Positions 1 to 6,811 of a stretch of 46,874 bases of DNA are shown here, piece after piece. The stretch covers positions 1 to 46,874 of the forward strand of contig NZ_FNUY01000022.1 in NCBI RefSeq assembly GCF_900108245.1. The letters run 5' to 3'. Made by a program: the position numbers and the translations under genes. Numbering within the stretch: position 1 is the stretch's first letter; each line of letters begins with the position of its first letter. The DNA comes from Allobosea lathyri. Lineage in GTDB: Bacteria > Pseudomonadota > Alphaproteobacteria > Rhizobiales > Beijerinckiaceae. The notes under the pieces are model-generated. The model was not told where the DNA came from and did not search any database. It was given only the letters and a program-made list of their open reading frames with translations.

Positions 1-114
1 GTCGATGGCGGCCTGGGTGTTGGCGATGCGCTCGGGCCGGCCGACGCTGCCGTCGAACAGATCGAGATGGTCTTTCGAGATATCGATTCCGACAAAGCCA
101 GGGGTTATGATCAT
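1..114 (-). CDS. IS110-family transposase, N-terminal fragment (runs off window)
   Basis: The minus strand from position 114 encodes 38 residues beginning MIITPGFVGIDISKDHLDLF and is still open at the window edge. The F-V-G-I-D-I-S-K-D-H-L-D pattern is the start of the RuvC-like DEDD domain of IS110/IS1111 transposases, and Asp11 would be the first acidic catalytic residue. The frame is cut by the window, not by a stop codon, so this is the 5' end of a gene that may be intact. About 166 bp of non-coding DNA separates the ATG from the element boundary near position 280, which resembles the IS110 subgroup, whose long non-coding end lies upstream of the gene. The first 39 bases of the gene also explain why no longer plus-strand gene exists here. 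The family call is from motif recognition only. Confidence 0.82.
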   Translation of the reverse strand, partial: MIITPGFVGIDISKDHLDLFDGSVGRPERIANTQAAID

Positions 115-280
115 GCTGCCTATCCCTGTACTGCGAGGTCCGGGTGCAAAGCGGCCTCGATCAACTGTTCAGGCTTGGGTCTCAAAGGCGGGCGAGGACC
201 GGGCCGGGTCGCGATCTCCAAAGGGATCAGGGATCCAACGGTCTCTCGCCCGCTCAATAATCCCACAAAACAAACACACA
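115..280 (-). mobile_element. Left non-coding end of the IS110-family element (left copy)
   Basis: This stretch lies between the transposase ATG and the host repeat. Bases 201-289 are repeated exactly, in inverted orientation, at 46786-46874, and divergence begins one base past the shared GGGATCCAT. Because the host palindrome contributes GGGATCCA, the element itself most likely ends at about 280 (minus-strand TGTGTGTTTG). No terminal inverted repeat is visible, as expected for IS110. Confidence 0.72.
134..253 (-). ncRNA. Candidate bridge RNA region of the IS110 element
   Basis: Two stem-loops can be drawn in the non-coding end. The larger pairs 240-253 with 188-200: a 13-bp stem with one bulged A (minus-strand arms GCGGGCGAGAGACC and GGTCCTCGCCCGC) enclosing a 39-nt loop. 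That loop carries TGGATCCCTG (228-237), identical to the host-element junction at 279-288. A smaller stem pairs 152-159 with 134-142, arms CGAGGCCG and CGGACCTCG. In the IS110 family a structured RNA from the non-coding end carries target and donor guides in loops. Position, size and guide-target match fit that role. RNA boundaries, promoter and donor guide are not determined. Confidence 0.5.
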
Positions 281-355
281 GGGATCCATTCTGGAGCGCT
301 TTTCGGTGACGTTCCGGCATGGATCCCGGGTTTCCCTACGGTCGCCCGGGATGAC
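281..355. repeat. Extragenic palindrome family A, interrupted by the IS
   Basis: Half of a family A element (compare the intact copy at 46509-46613). It begins at GGGATCCATTC, where the IS is joined, and ends in CGCCCGGGATGAC. The missing part would lie beyond the IS, outside the window. Confidence 0.7.
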
Positions 356-465
356 GGAGCGTTTTGCGCTGATGTTCAAGTCCTTGAAAACTGGGACATC
401 ATTTTCGGCTAGGCTCCGAGAGGCTGACCGGAAATGCCGGCAAGGCGACGCCGGACATGCCGCCC

Positions 466-496
466 AAACAAAAACGCGGCCCCGAAGGACCGCGTT
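466..496 (-). terminator. Rho-independent terminator of rplS
   Basis: On the minus strand, ACGCGG-T-CC-TTCG-GG-G-CCGCGT forms a hairpin with a stable tetraloop, followed by TTTTTGTTT. It lies about 55 nt after the rplS stop. Confidence 0.85.
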
Positions 497-550
497 TGAA
501 TTCTTTTGCAAGCAGAAGAACCTGCCCGGGCAATCTTACTTGCCCGCAGC

Positions 551-946
551 TTACTTGCCGGCAGCCTTGGTGGCCTTCGGCGCGCGGGGCTCGACGCGCT
601 CGGCGATACGGGCCGACTTGCCGCGACGATCGCGCAGGTAATACAGCTTGGCGCGACGCACCTTGCCCTTGCGGATGACCTTGATGGAATCGAGGTTCGG
701 GGAGAACAGCGGGAAGACGCGCTCGACGCCCTCGCCATAGGAAATCTTGCGAACGGTGAAGCTCTGGTTCAGGCCGCCGCCATTGCGCGCGATGCAGACG
801 CCTTCATAGGCCTGGACGCGGCTACGCTCGCCTTCCTTGACCTTGACGTTGACCTGCACGGTGTCGCCGGGCTGGAAATGCGGGATTTCCTTGCCTTCGC
901 TGAGCTTGGCGATCTGCTCTTTGTCGAGCTGTTCGATGATGTTCAT
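551..946 (-). CDS. rplS: 50S ribosomal protein L19
   Basis: The 131-residue product starts MNIIEQLDKEQIAKL and contains the L19 core (GDTVQVNVKVKEG, RVQAYEGVCIARNG, SFTVRKISYGEGVERVFPL, KVRRAKLYYLRDRRGKSARI). L19 sits at the 30S-50S interface of the large subunit. The start at 946 is preferred over an in-frame ATG four codons upstream because GGAGAG lies 6 nt before it and the family begins MNIIEQ. The C-terminal tail is rich in Ala, Lys and Pro. In many bacteria rplS directly follows rpsP-rimM-trmD; here it stands alone, on the opposite strand and about 21 kb away, with its own strong terminator. Confidence 0.97.
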   Translation of the reverse strand: MNIIEQLDKEQIAKLSEGKEIPHFQPGDTVQVNVKVKEGERSRVQAYEGVCIARNGGGLNQSFTVRKISYGEGVERVFPLFSPNLDSIKVIRKGKVRRAKLYYLRDRRGKSARIAERVEPRAPKATKAAGK

Positions 947-1140
947 GGGTCTCTCCATTGCCGCGGTCGCGTGTGTTCACGCGGGCGTTACGGCGCGCTG
1001 TTTTCAGTTGAGTGCCGGGCCTTACAGCAGAGTCGCGCGCTTGTCGAGCGATAGCGGCGGCAAAGCTGCGCTTGGCGACTGAAGCGCGGCCGTGCATAGG
1101 CTAGGGCCGACAGCAATAGCACCATTCCGGATCGAAAAAC

Positions 1141-1929
1141 ATGCCCGAGAACCCCAGCAAGGTCGCCCTCGTCACCGGAGCCGCGCGCGGCATCGGGCTG
1201 GCGACAGCCAGGCGTTTTCTCGGCGAGGGCTGGCATGTCGCGCTGCTCGATATCGATGCCGCAACGCTCGACACGGCGATGGCCGCGCTGGCGCAGCCCG
1301 ACGCGACGCTGGCGCTGACCTGCGACGTATCCGATCCCGCCGCGGTCGCGGCTGCCTTCGACACGGCGATGAAGCGCTTGGGGCGGCTCGACGCGCTCGT
1401 CAACAATGCCGGCACAGCGGTATTCAAGCCCCTGCTGGAAACGACGCATGAGGAGTGGCAGCGGGTGCTGGCGGTCAACCTGACCGGGCCGTTCCTGACC
1501 ACGCAGATCGCCGCGCCGCTGATGGCCGACACCGGCGGCGGCGCCATCGTCAACATCACCTCGATCTCGGGCCTGCGCGCCTCGACGCTGCGTGTCGCCT
1601 ACGGCACCAGCAAGGCTGCGCTGGCCCATCTCACCAAGCAGCAGGCGGCGGAACTCGCCTCGCTCGGCATCCGGGTCAACGCGGTCGCGCCCGGCCCGGT
1701 CGATACTGCGATGGCCAAGGAGGTACACAGCGCCGAAATCCGCGCCGATTATCACGACGCGATCCCGCTCAACCGCTACGGGCTGGAGGAGGAGCTGGCC
1801 GAGGCGATCTTCTTCCTGTGCAGCGACAAGGCGAGCTACATCACCGGCCAGACGCTCGCCGTCGATGGCGGCTTCGACGCAGTCGGCATCGGGCTCACGA
1901 CGCTGCGAGGCACGCGGCGCAATCTTTGA
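1141..1929 (+). CDS. SDR-family NAD(P)-dependent oxidoreductase
   Basis: This 262-residue protein is a classical short-chain dehydrogenase/reductase. It has the cofactor motif TGAARGIG (residues 12-19), D-I-D after the second strand, a CDVSD motif near 61-65, NNAG (88-91), the catalytic Ser around 141-143, and YGTSK with Tyr154 and Lys158. The APGPVDTAM and DGGF segments near the C-terminus are also typical. The acidic residue after beta-2 (LLDID) suggests a preference for NAD(H); that is inference. The substrate cannot be read from the sequence. The gene is transcribed away from rplS with 194 bp between the two starts, and no operon partner is evident. No strong Shine-Dalgarno is seen. Confidence 0.92.
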   Translation: MPENPSKVALVTGAARGIGLATARRFLGEGWHVALLDIDAATLDTAMAALAQPDATLALTCDVSDPAAVAAAFDTAMKRLGRLDALVNNAGTAVFKPLLETTHEEWQRVLAVNLTGPFLTTQIAAPLMADTGGGAIVNITSISGLRASTLRVAYGTSKAALAHLTKQQAAELASLGIRVNAVAPGPVDTAMAKEVHSAEIRADYHDAIPLNRYGLEEELAEAIFFLCSDKASYITGQTLAVDGGFDAVGIGLTTLRGTRRNL

Positions 1930-2137
1930 CGGGGCGGGGTTGGGTTTCGGCCGTGCTCTACTCTGCGGTCATTGGCCAGCAACGTCCGCAAAAGGCTGGT
2001 GAGCCGAAGTACGGTGCGGCTGCTCGGCGGATCAGGATCGCGCCAACAGCTGCACGCCGAATTCCCACTCTGGCACGCCCCAAACCTCAAAGCCGTGGCC
2101 GTAGGACGACGCTTACAAACCTGCGGCGCCATGGCTC

Positions 2138-2153
2138 TTAACTCACCGTTAAC
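2138..2153. promoter_or_regulatory. Candidate CtrA binding site upstream of motA
   Basis: TTAA-CTCACCG-TTAAC matches the full CtrA consensus TTAA-N7-TTAAC. It ends about 72 nt before the motA start. CtrA controls flagellar and cell-cycle genes in alphaproteobacteria, so the placement is sensible. Binding is inferred. Confidence 0.6.
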
Positions 2154-2224
2154 CTTGATCGGTCATTCGGACCAGTAGTGGCTTCGCGCGGGCTGTACCT
2201 GCTGCGGCGCGAGGGTGGCAAACC

Positions 2225-3088
2225 ATGCGGCTGATCGTCGGCGCAATCATCGTCTTTGTCTGCGTCTTCGGCAGCTACGCGGCTATGGGTGGCCACCTCG
2301 AGGTCCTTTGGCAGCCGTTCGAGTTCGTCATCATCCTCGGTGCAGCGATCGGTGCCTTCATCATCGGCAACCCCCCGCCGGTGCTCAAGGCCGTGCCCTC
2401 CATGCTCGGCACGATCCTGAAGGGCTCCAAGTACAAGCAGGAATGCTATGTCGAACTGCTGGGAATGCAGTTTTCATTATACAAGCTTGTGAAGCAGAAG
2501 GGCATGCTCGCGGTCGAGCAGCACATTGAAAATCCGAGCGAGTCGACGCTGTTCAACGCCTTCCCGACTTTTGCAGCGAACCATCATGCGGTCGAGTTCG
2601 TCTGCGACTACATGCGCATGTTGACGCTGGGCGCCAACAACGTCCACGAGATCGACGCCCTCATGGACGAGGAACTGGAGACGCACCACCAGGAGCAGGA
2701 GCGTCTCGTTTCGGCCATGCAGTCGCTCGCCGACGGAACACCGGCGCTCGGCATCGTCGCCGCCGTGCTCGGCGTGATCAAGACGATGGGGGCGATCAAA
2801 GAGCCCCCGGAGGTGCTGGGACATCTGATCGGCGGCGCGCTCGTCGGCACCTTCTTCGGCGTCTTCGTCGCCTACGGCTTCTTCGCGCCCATGGCGGCTT
2901 CGCTCAAGAGTGCCTTCGAGGCGGAAGCCAAATACTACCTTTCACTCAAGGCGGGCCTCCTCGCCCATATCAGCGGCCAGCCGCCGGTGATGGCGGTCGA
3001 ATTTGCCCGCAAGGCTCTGATGAGCGACGTCCGCCCGACCTTCAGCGAAGTGGAAGCGGCAACCGCCGCTCTGCCCGCCAGCGTCTGA
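2225..3088 (+). CDS. motA: Flagellar motor stator protein MotA
   Basis: MotA (287 aa) forms, with MotB, the proton-conducting stator that drives the flagellar rotor. Four membrane segments can be seen at about residues 3-21, 32-50, 173-190 and 201-222, with a cytoplasmic loop between the second and third. Pro173 and Pro222 fall at the same numbers as the functionally important prolines of the E. coli protein. In the rotor-contact loop, Glu98 is kept and position 90 is Lys in place of Arg. GAGG lies about 10 nt before the ATG. motB follows after 22 bp, so the two form an operon. No other flagellar genes are in the window. Confidence 0.95.
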   Translation: MRLIVGAIIVFVCVFGSYAAMGGHLEVLWQPFEFVIILGAAIGAFIIGNPPPVLKAVPSMLGTILKGSKYKQECYVELLGMQFSLYKLVKQKGMLAVEQHIENPSESTLFNAFPTFAANHHAVEFVCDYMRMLTLGANNVHEIDALMDEELETHHQEQERLVSAMQSLADGTPALGIVAAVLGVIKTMGAIKEPPEVLGHLIGGALVGTFFGVFVAYGFFAPMAASLKSAFEAEAKYYLSLKAGLLAHISGQPPVMAVEFARKALMSDVRPTFSEVEAATAALPASV

Positions 3089-3110
3089 CCCGATCTCCAG
3101 CAGGAACTCG

Positions 3111-3980
3111 ATGGACAAGCCCATCCGGCCGATTATCATCAAAAAGGTCAAGAAGGCCGCTCATGCGCACCATGGCGGGGCCTGGAAGATCGCCTATGCG
3201 GACTTCGTGACCGCCATGATGGCGTTCTTTCTGCTGATGTGGCTGATCAGCATGACGACGCAGGAGCAGAAGATCGGCCTGGCGGAATACTTCGCGCCGG
3301 GGGCTGCGAGTCCTACGACCAGTGGTGCAGGCGGCATCCTGATGGGCAGCGCCCTGGACAAGTCGGGCAACAAGTCGTCGGTGCCTCGCGACGCGGCGAC
3401 GGGCACCACCGCGCAGGACGACGGGCGCCCGGCTTGGTGGGGCAACGCCCGCGACCGCGAGCTCAACCGCCCCGCCGCCAGCGTGCAGGCCAACCACAGC
3501 GCCATAGCCAGCATCCGGCAGGCGCTCCAGAACATGCCCGAAATCGCCGAGCTGTCGCGCAACATCGTGATCGAGCAGACCAAGGAGGGGGTGGACGTGT
3601 CCCTCGTGGACCAGGACGGCCGCTCCATGTTCCGCGAGGGCTCGGTCCAGCCCTACGAGCGCACCCGTCTCGTGCTGGAGGCGATCGCGCCCACCCTGCG
3701 CCGGCTGCCCAACCGCCTGCGTGTCACCGGCCACACGGCCGCCGCGCGCCCGGGCTCGGTGGGAGGCGTCGAACCCTGGAGCCTCACCGCCGGGCGCGCG
3801 CTCGCCGTGCGCGATATCCTGTCGGGTGCCGGGCTCCCCAGCGACAACTTCTTCTCCGTGGTTGGGCGCGCCGACGCCGAGCCGGTCTTCCCCGACAATC
3901 CCTACCTCGCGCCGAACCGACGGGTGACGATCACGCTGCTCAATGCGGAGCCGCCGCTGCCCCCGAACCTCTTTCGCTGA
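3111..3980 (+). CDS. motB: Flagellar motor stator protein MotB
   Basis: The 289-residue protein has a short cytoplasmic N-terminus, one membrane helix (about residues 28-48) and a periplasmic OmpA-type peptidoglycan-binding domain (about 170-280). The segment AWKIAYADFVTAMMAFFLLM carries the proton-binding Asp at position 31. Between helix and OmpA domain is a Gly/Ala/Ser/Thr-rich linker (66-115) that may act as the plug and spacer region. The OmpA part keeps the VTGHT strand and the SLTAGRALAVRDIL helix. NRRVTITLL marks its end. It is cotranscribed with motA. GGAACTCG lies just upstream of the start. Confidence 0.94.
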   Translation: MDKPIRPIIIKKVKKAAHAHHGGAWKIAYADFVTAMMAFFLLMWLISMTTQEQKIGLAEYFAPGAASPTTSGAGGILMGSALDKSGNKSSVPRDAATGTTAQDDGRPAWWGNARDRELNRPAASVQANHSAIASIRQALQNMPEIAELSRNIVIEQTKEGVDVSLVDQDGRSMFREGSVQPYERTRLVLEAIAPTLRRLPNRLRVTGHTAAARPGSVGGVEPWSLTAGRALAVRDILSGAGLPSDNFFSVVGRADAEPVFPDNPYLAPNRRVTITLLNAEPPLPPNLFR

Positions 3981-4439
3981 CGACAAGGCGCCTCGGTCGC
4001 CAGGTGTCGTGCGCCGGGAGCATGGTTGTCTTCGCGGTCGATATGGAGCCGCCGCATGATGGGGCTTCGCGGGCGCCCCTGGCGGCATGAGGGCGAACGC
4101 CCTCTCAGCGACCGGTTCAGCATCAATCGGCAGCCGACCCCAGCGCCGACTTCTTCAACACAATCGGTCGATGGCAGACCCGCCATCCCGCCATCCCGCC
4201 ATCCCAGCCGACGCCGCGCATCCCGCTCCGCAGCGCAGCAGATAATTCGCTTGCGCAGGCCCCCTGACGGCGCAAACATGGCCTGACGATCCCTCTTCGA
4301 CGGCCGCCCGACTCCGTCGGGCCGGTGCGACCGCCGCCCGACCGGCGTGGGCATCCATCCGTCCCCGCCGGCTTCACGCCGCGCGGGAAGCCTTGAGGCT
4401 TTGCCTTCCCCTTCGCGGCCAGTCCCGAAGGAGGACATC
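3981..4439. other. Non-coding interval between motB and the EF-G-like gene
   Basis: No convincing gene is present in this 459-bp gap. It holds three tandem copies of the 8-mer CCGCCATC (about 4180-4205) and a CCCGAC-TCC-GTCGGG hairpin near 4308-4322. The long in-frame extension of the next gene (from 4347) has no family resemblance and is not used. Confidence 0.6.
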
Positions 4440-6518
4440 ATGCCTGCGTCACCCCGGACCGGAGATACCGCGAACGGCGTCAGAGGCGCGGGGCCACGGT
4501 GCATCGCCATCGTCGGCCCCTTCCAGAGCGGGAAGACGACGCTGCTCGAAAGCATCATCGAGCGTTGCGGCGGGCTCTCCCGCGCCGGCTCGGTGAAGAC
4601 CGGCAACAGCGTCGGCGATGCCGCCGCTGAGGCCCGCGCCCATCAGATGAGCACCGAGCTCAATGTCGCCGGAGTCGAGTTCCTCGGCCAGCGCTTCCAT
4701 TTCATCGACTGCCCCGGTTCGGTCGAATTCATGCACGAGATGCGCCATGTCCTGCCGGTGGTCGACGCCGCGGTGGTGGTCTGCGAGGCCGATGACCGCA
4801 AGGCGCCCGCGCTCGAACTCGTGCTGCGCGAGCTGGAGGAGGCCGATATTCCGCGCTTCCTGTTCCTCAACAAGATCGACACGGCGACGCGCCGCGTGCG
4901 GGAGACGCTCGGCATCCTGCAGCGGGCCTCGCGCACGCCCTTGTTGCTGCGCCAGATCCCGATCTGGAAGAACGGCATCGCGATCGGCTTCATCGACCTC
5001 GCGCTGGAGCGCGCCTTCATCTACCGCGAGCATGCGCCCAGCGAGATCGTGCCGCTTGCCGTCGATGAATCCGTCCGCGAGAAGGAGGCGCGCTTCTCGA
5101 TGCTGGAGAAGCTCGCCGATTACGACGATGCGCTGATGGAGGATCTGCTTGGTGATATGGAGCCGCCGCGCGACCGCATCTTCGACGATCTCGCCCGCGA
5201 ATTGCAGGATCGCCATGTCGTGCCGGTCCTGATCGGCTCGGCCGAACGCGGCAATGGCGTGACCCGCCTGCTCAAGGCGCTCAGGCATGAGGCGCCCGGC
5301 CTCGACGAGACCCGCGGCCGCATCGGCGTCGTCGCCGACGGCCTGCCGCTCGCCCAGGTGATGAAGACCTGGCATTCCAGCCATGGCGGCAAGCTCTCGC
5401 TTGCGCGTGTACTGCGCGGCCGGCTGGCGGAGGGCGATGTCGTGACGTCCTCGGGCGGCACGGAGGCCCGCATCGCCGGGCTGCTCGATCTCAAGGGCGC
5501 CGAGCAGACCCGCCGTCCGGCGGTGGAGGAGGGCGAGGTCGTGGCCTTCGCGCGGCTCGACGGTATCGCGACCGGCGAGGCCTTCATGCTCGGCAAGAAC
5601 CGCGCCGACGTCATCATTGCGATCGCGCCGCCCGAGCCGGTGCATGCGCTCGGCGTCGCGGTGAAGGACCGCAAGGACGATGTCAGGCTGAACGCTGCGC
5701 TGGCGCGGCTGGTCGAGGAGGATACCGCGTTGTCGATGGCGCATCTGGCCGAACTCGGCGAGATGCGCCTGTCAGGCCAGGGCGAAATGCATCTGCGCGT
5801 CACGCTGGAGAAGCTCTCGGGCCGCTATGGTGTCGCGGTCGACAGCCGGCCGCCGCAGATCGGCTATCGCGAGACGATCCGCGGCCATGCGAATGCGCGC
5901 GGGCGGCATCGCAAGCAGAGCGGTGGCCATGGCCAGTATGGCGATGTCGTGCTGGAGGTGGCGCCGCTGGCGCGGGGCGAGGGAATCCGCTTCGTCGACC
6001 GCATCACCGGGGGCGTCGTGCCCCGGCAATACATCTCCTCGGTCGAGGCAGGCGTGCGCGATTTCTGCCAGCGCGGACCGCTCGGCTTTCCGATCGTCGA
6101 TATCGAGGTGACGCTGACGGACGGCTCGTACCACACGGTCGATTCCTCGGACATGGCGTTCAAGCAGGCGGCGAGGCTCGCGATGAGCGAGGCGTTGCCG
6201 CAGGCCAAGCCGGTCCTGCTGGAGCCGATCCTCACGGCGGAGGTGGTGATCCCGTCGGATGCGATGTCGCGGGCCTCGGCCATCGTCTCCAGCCGGCGCG
6301 GGCAGATCCTGGGCTATGACGGACGGGCGGGCTGGCGCGGCTGGGACCAGATCAACGCGCTCCTTCCCGAGGCGGAGATGGCGGGGCTGATCGTCGAGCT
6401 GCGCTCGGCGACATCAGGTGTCGGCTCGTTCAGCGCGCGCTTCGACCATCTCTCCGAACTTGCCGGCAAATCGGCCGACGCGGTCGTTTCGGCGCATGCG
6501 CTGGCACAGGCCAGATAA
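4440..6518 (+). CDS. EF-G-like translation factor GTPase (paralogue of elongation factor G)
   Basis: This 692-residue protein has the full EF-G domain layout: GTPase domain, EF-Tu-like domain II (about 280-370), domain III, domain IV with the GGHGQYGDVVLEV strand, and domain V (VVIPSDAMS, SSRRGQILGYDGR). P-loop GPFQSGKTT is at 26-34, DCPG at 90-93 and NKID at 144-147. Canonical EF-G has D-T-P-G-H; here the residue after DCPG is Ser94, so the catalytic His is absent. The switch I RGITI segment is also unrecognisable (AHQMSTELN). It is therefore a divergent paralogue, not the housekeeping fusA, and its role is unknown. The start is fixed by GGAGG 8 nt upstream. The stop codon lies inside the tandem repeat at 6509. 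Confidence 0.9.
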   Translation: MPASPRTGDTANGVRGAGPRCIAIVGPFQSGKTTLLESIIERCGGLSRAGSVKTGNSVGDAAAEARAHQMSTELNVAGVEFLGQRFHFIDCPGSVEFMHEMRHVLPVVDAAVVVCEADDRKAPALELVLRELEEADIPRFLFLNKIDTATRRVRETLGILQRASRTPLLLRQIPIWKNGIAIGFIDLALERAFIYREHAPSEIVPLAVDESVREKEARFSMLEKLADYDDALMEDLLGDMEPPRDRIFDDLARELQDRHVVPVLIGSAERGNGVTRLLKALRHEAPGLDETRGRIGVVADGLPLAQVMKTWHSSHGGKLSLARVLRGRLAEGDVVTSSGGTEARIAGLLDLKGAEQTRRPAVEEGEVVAFARLDGIATGEAFMLGKNRADVIIAIAPPEPVHALGVAVKDRKDDVRLNAALARLVEEDTALSMAHLAELGEMRLSGQGEMHLRVTLEKLSGRYGVAVDSRPPQIGYRETIRGHANARGRHRKQSGGHGQYGDVVLEVAPLARGEGIRFVDRITGGVVPRQYISSVEAGVRDFCQRGPLGFPIVDIEVTLTDGSYHTVDSSDMAFKQAARLAMSEALPQAKPVLLEPILTAEVVIPSDAMSRASAIVSSRRGQILGYDGRAGWRGWDQINALLPEAEMAGLIVELRSATSGVGSFSARFDHLSELAGKSADAVVSAHALAQAR

Positions 6519-6658
6519 GGGCGGGCCAGATAAGGGCGGGCCAGATAAGGGCGGGCCAGATAAGGGCGGGCCAGATAAGGGCGGGCCAGATAAGGGCGGG
6601 CCAGATAAGGGCGGGCCAGATAAGGGCGGGCCAGATAAGTGCGGGCCAGGTGAGGGAG
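6509..6658 (+). repeat. 15-bp tandem repeat spanning the stop codon of the EF-G-like gene
   Basis: Eight perfect copies of GGCCAGATAAGGGCG run from 6509 to 6628, followed by one copy with a single mismatch and one degenerate copy. The unit is a multiple of three, so every copy places TAA in the same frame as the gene stop (6516-6518). Overlapping open frames (PDKGG and ALIWP repeats) are by-products of the repeat. Confidence 0.97.
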
Positions 6659-6811
6659 GTGTGACGAGAAAGGTTCATATCTAAACCTTTGATGGATGGT
6701 CGGCCGATCGGCGCTTGCGCGCGCCGCTGCGGTTTCGCAGTGTATGGTCATGAAAATGCGCCGGAACCCTCGTCATGACGAGGGCAGCCGGACGAGCGGG
6801 GGAGGATGACC

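Noticed and set aside
3042..4088. Large minus frame opposite motB
   Set aside because: It mirrors the codon bias of motB and has no domain.
4347..4439. Extended N-terminus of the EF-G-like gene
   Set aside because: The 31 extra residues are low complexity and the ribosome site points to 4440.
6509..6658. CRISPR array
   Set aside because: The units are contiguous with no spacers and no cas genes are present.
6418..6684. Open frames encoding PDKGG and ALIWP repeats
   Set aside because: They are by-products of the 15-bp tandem repeat, with no start site or domain.
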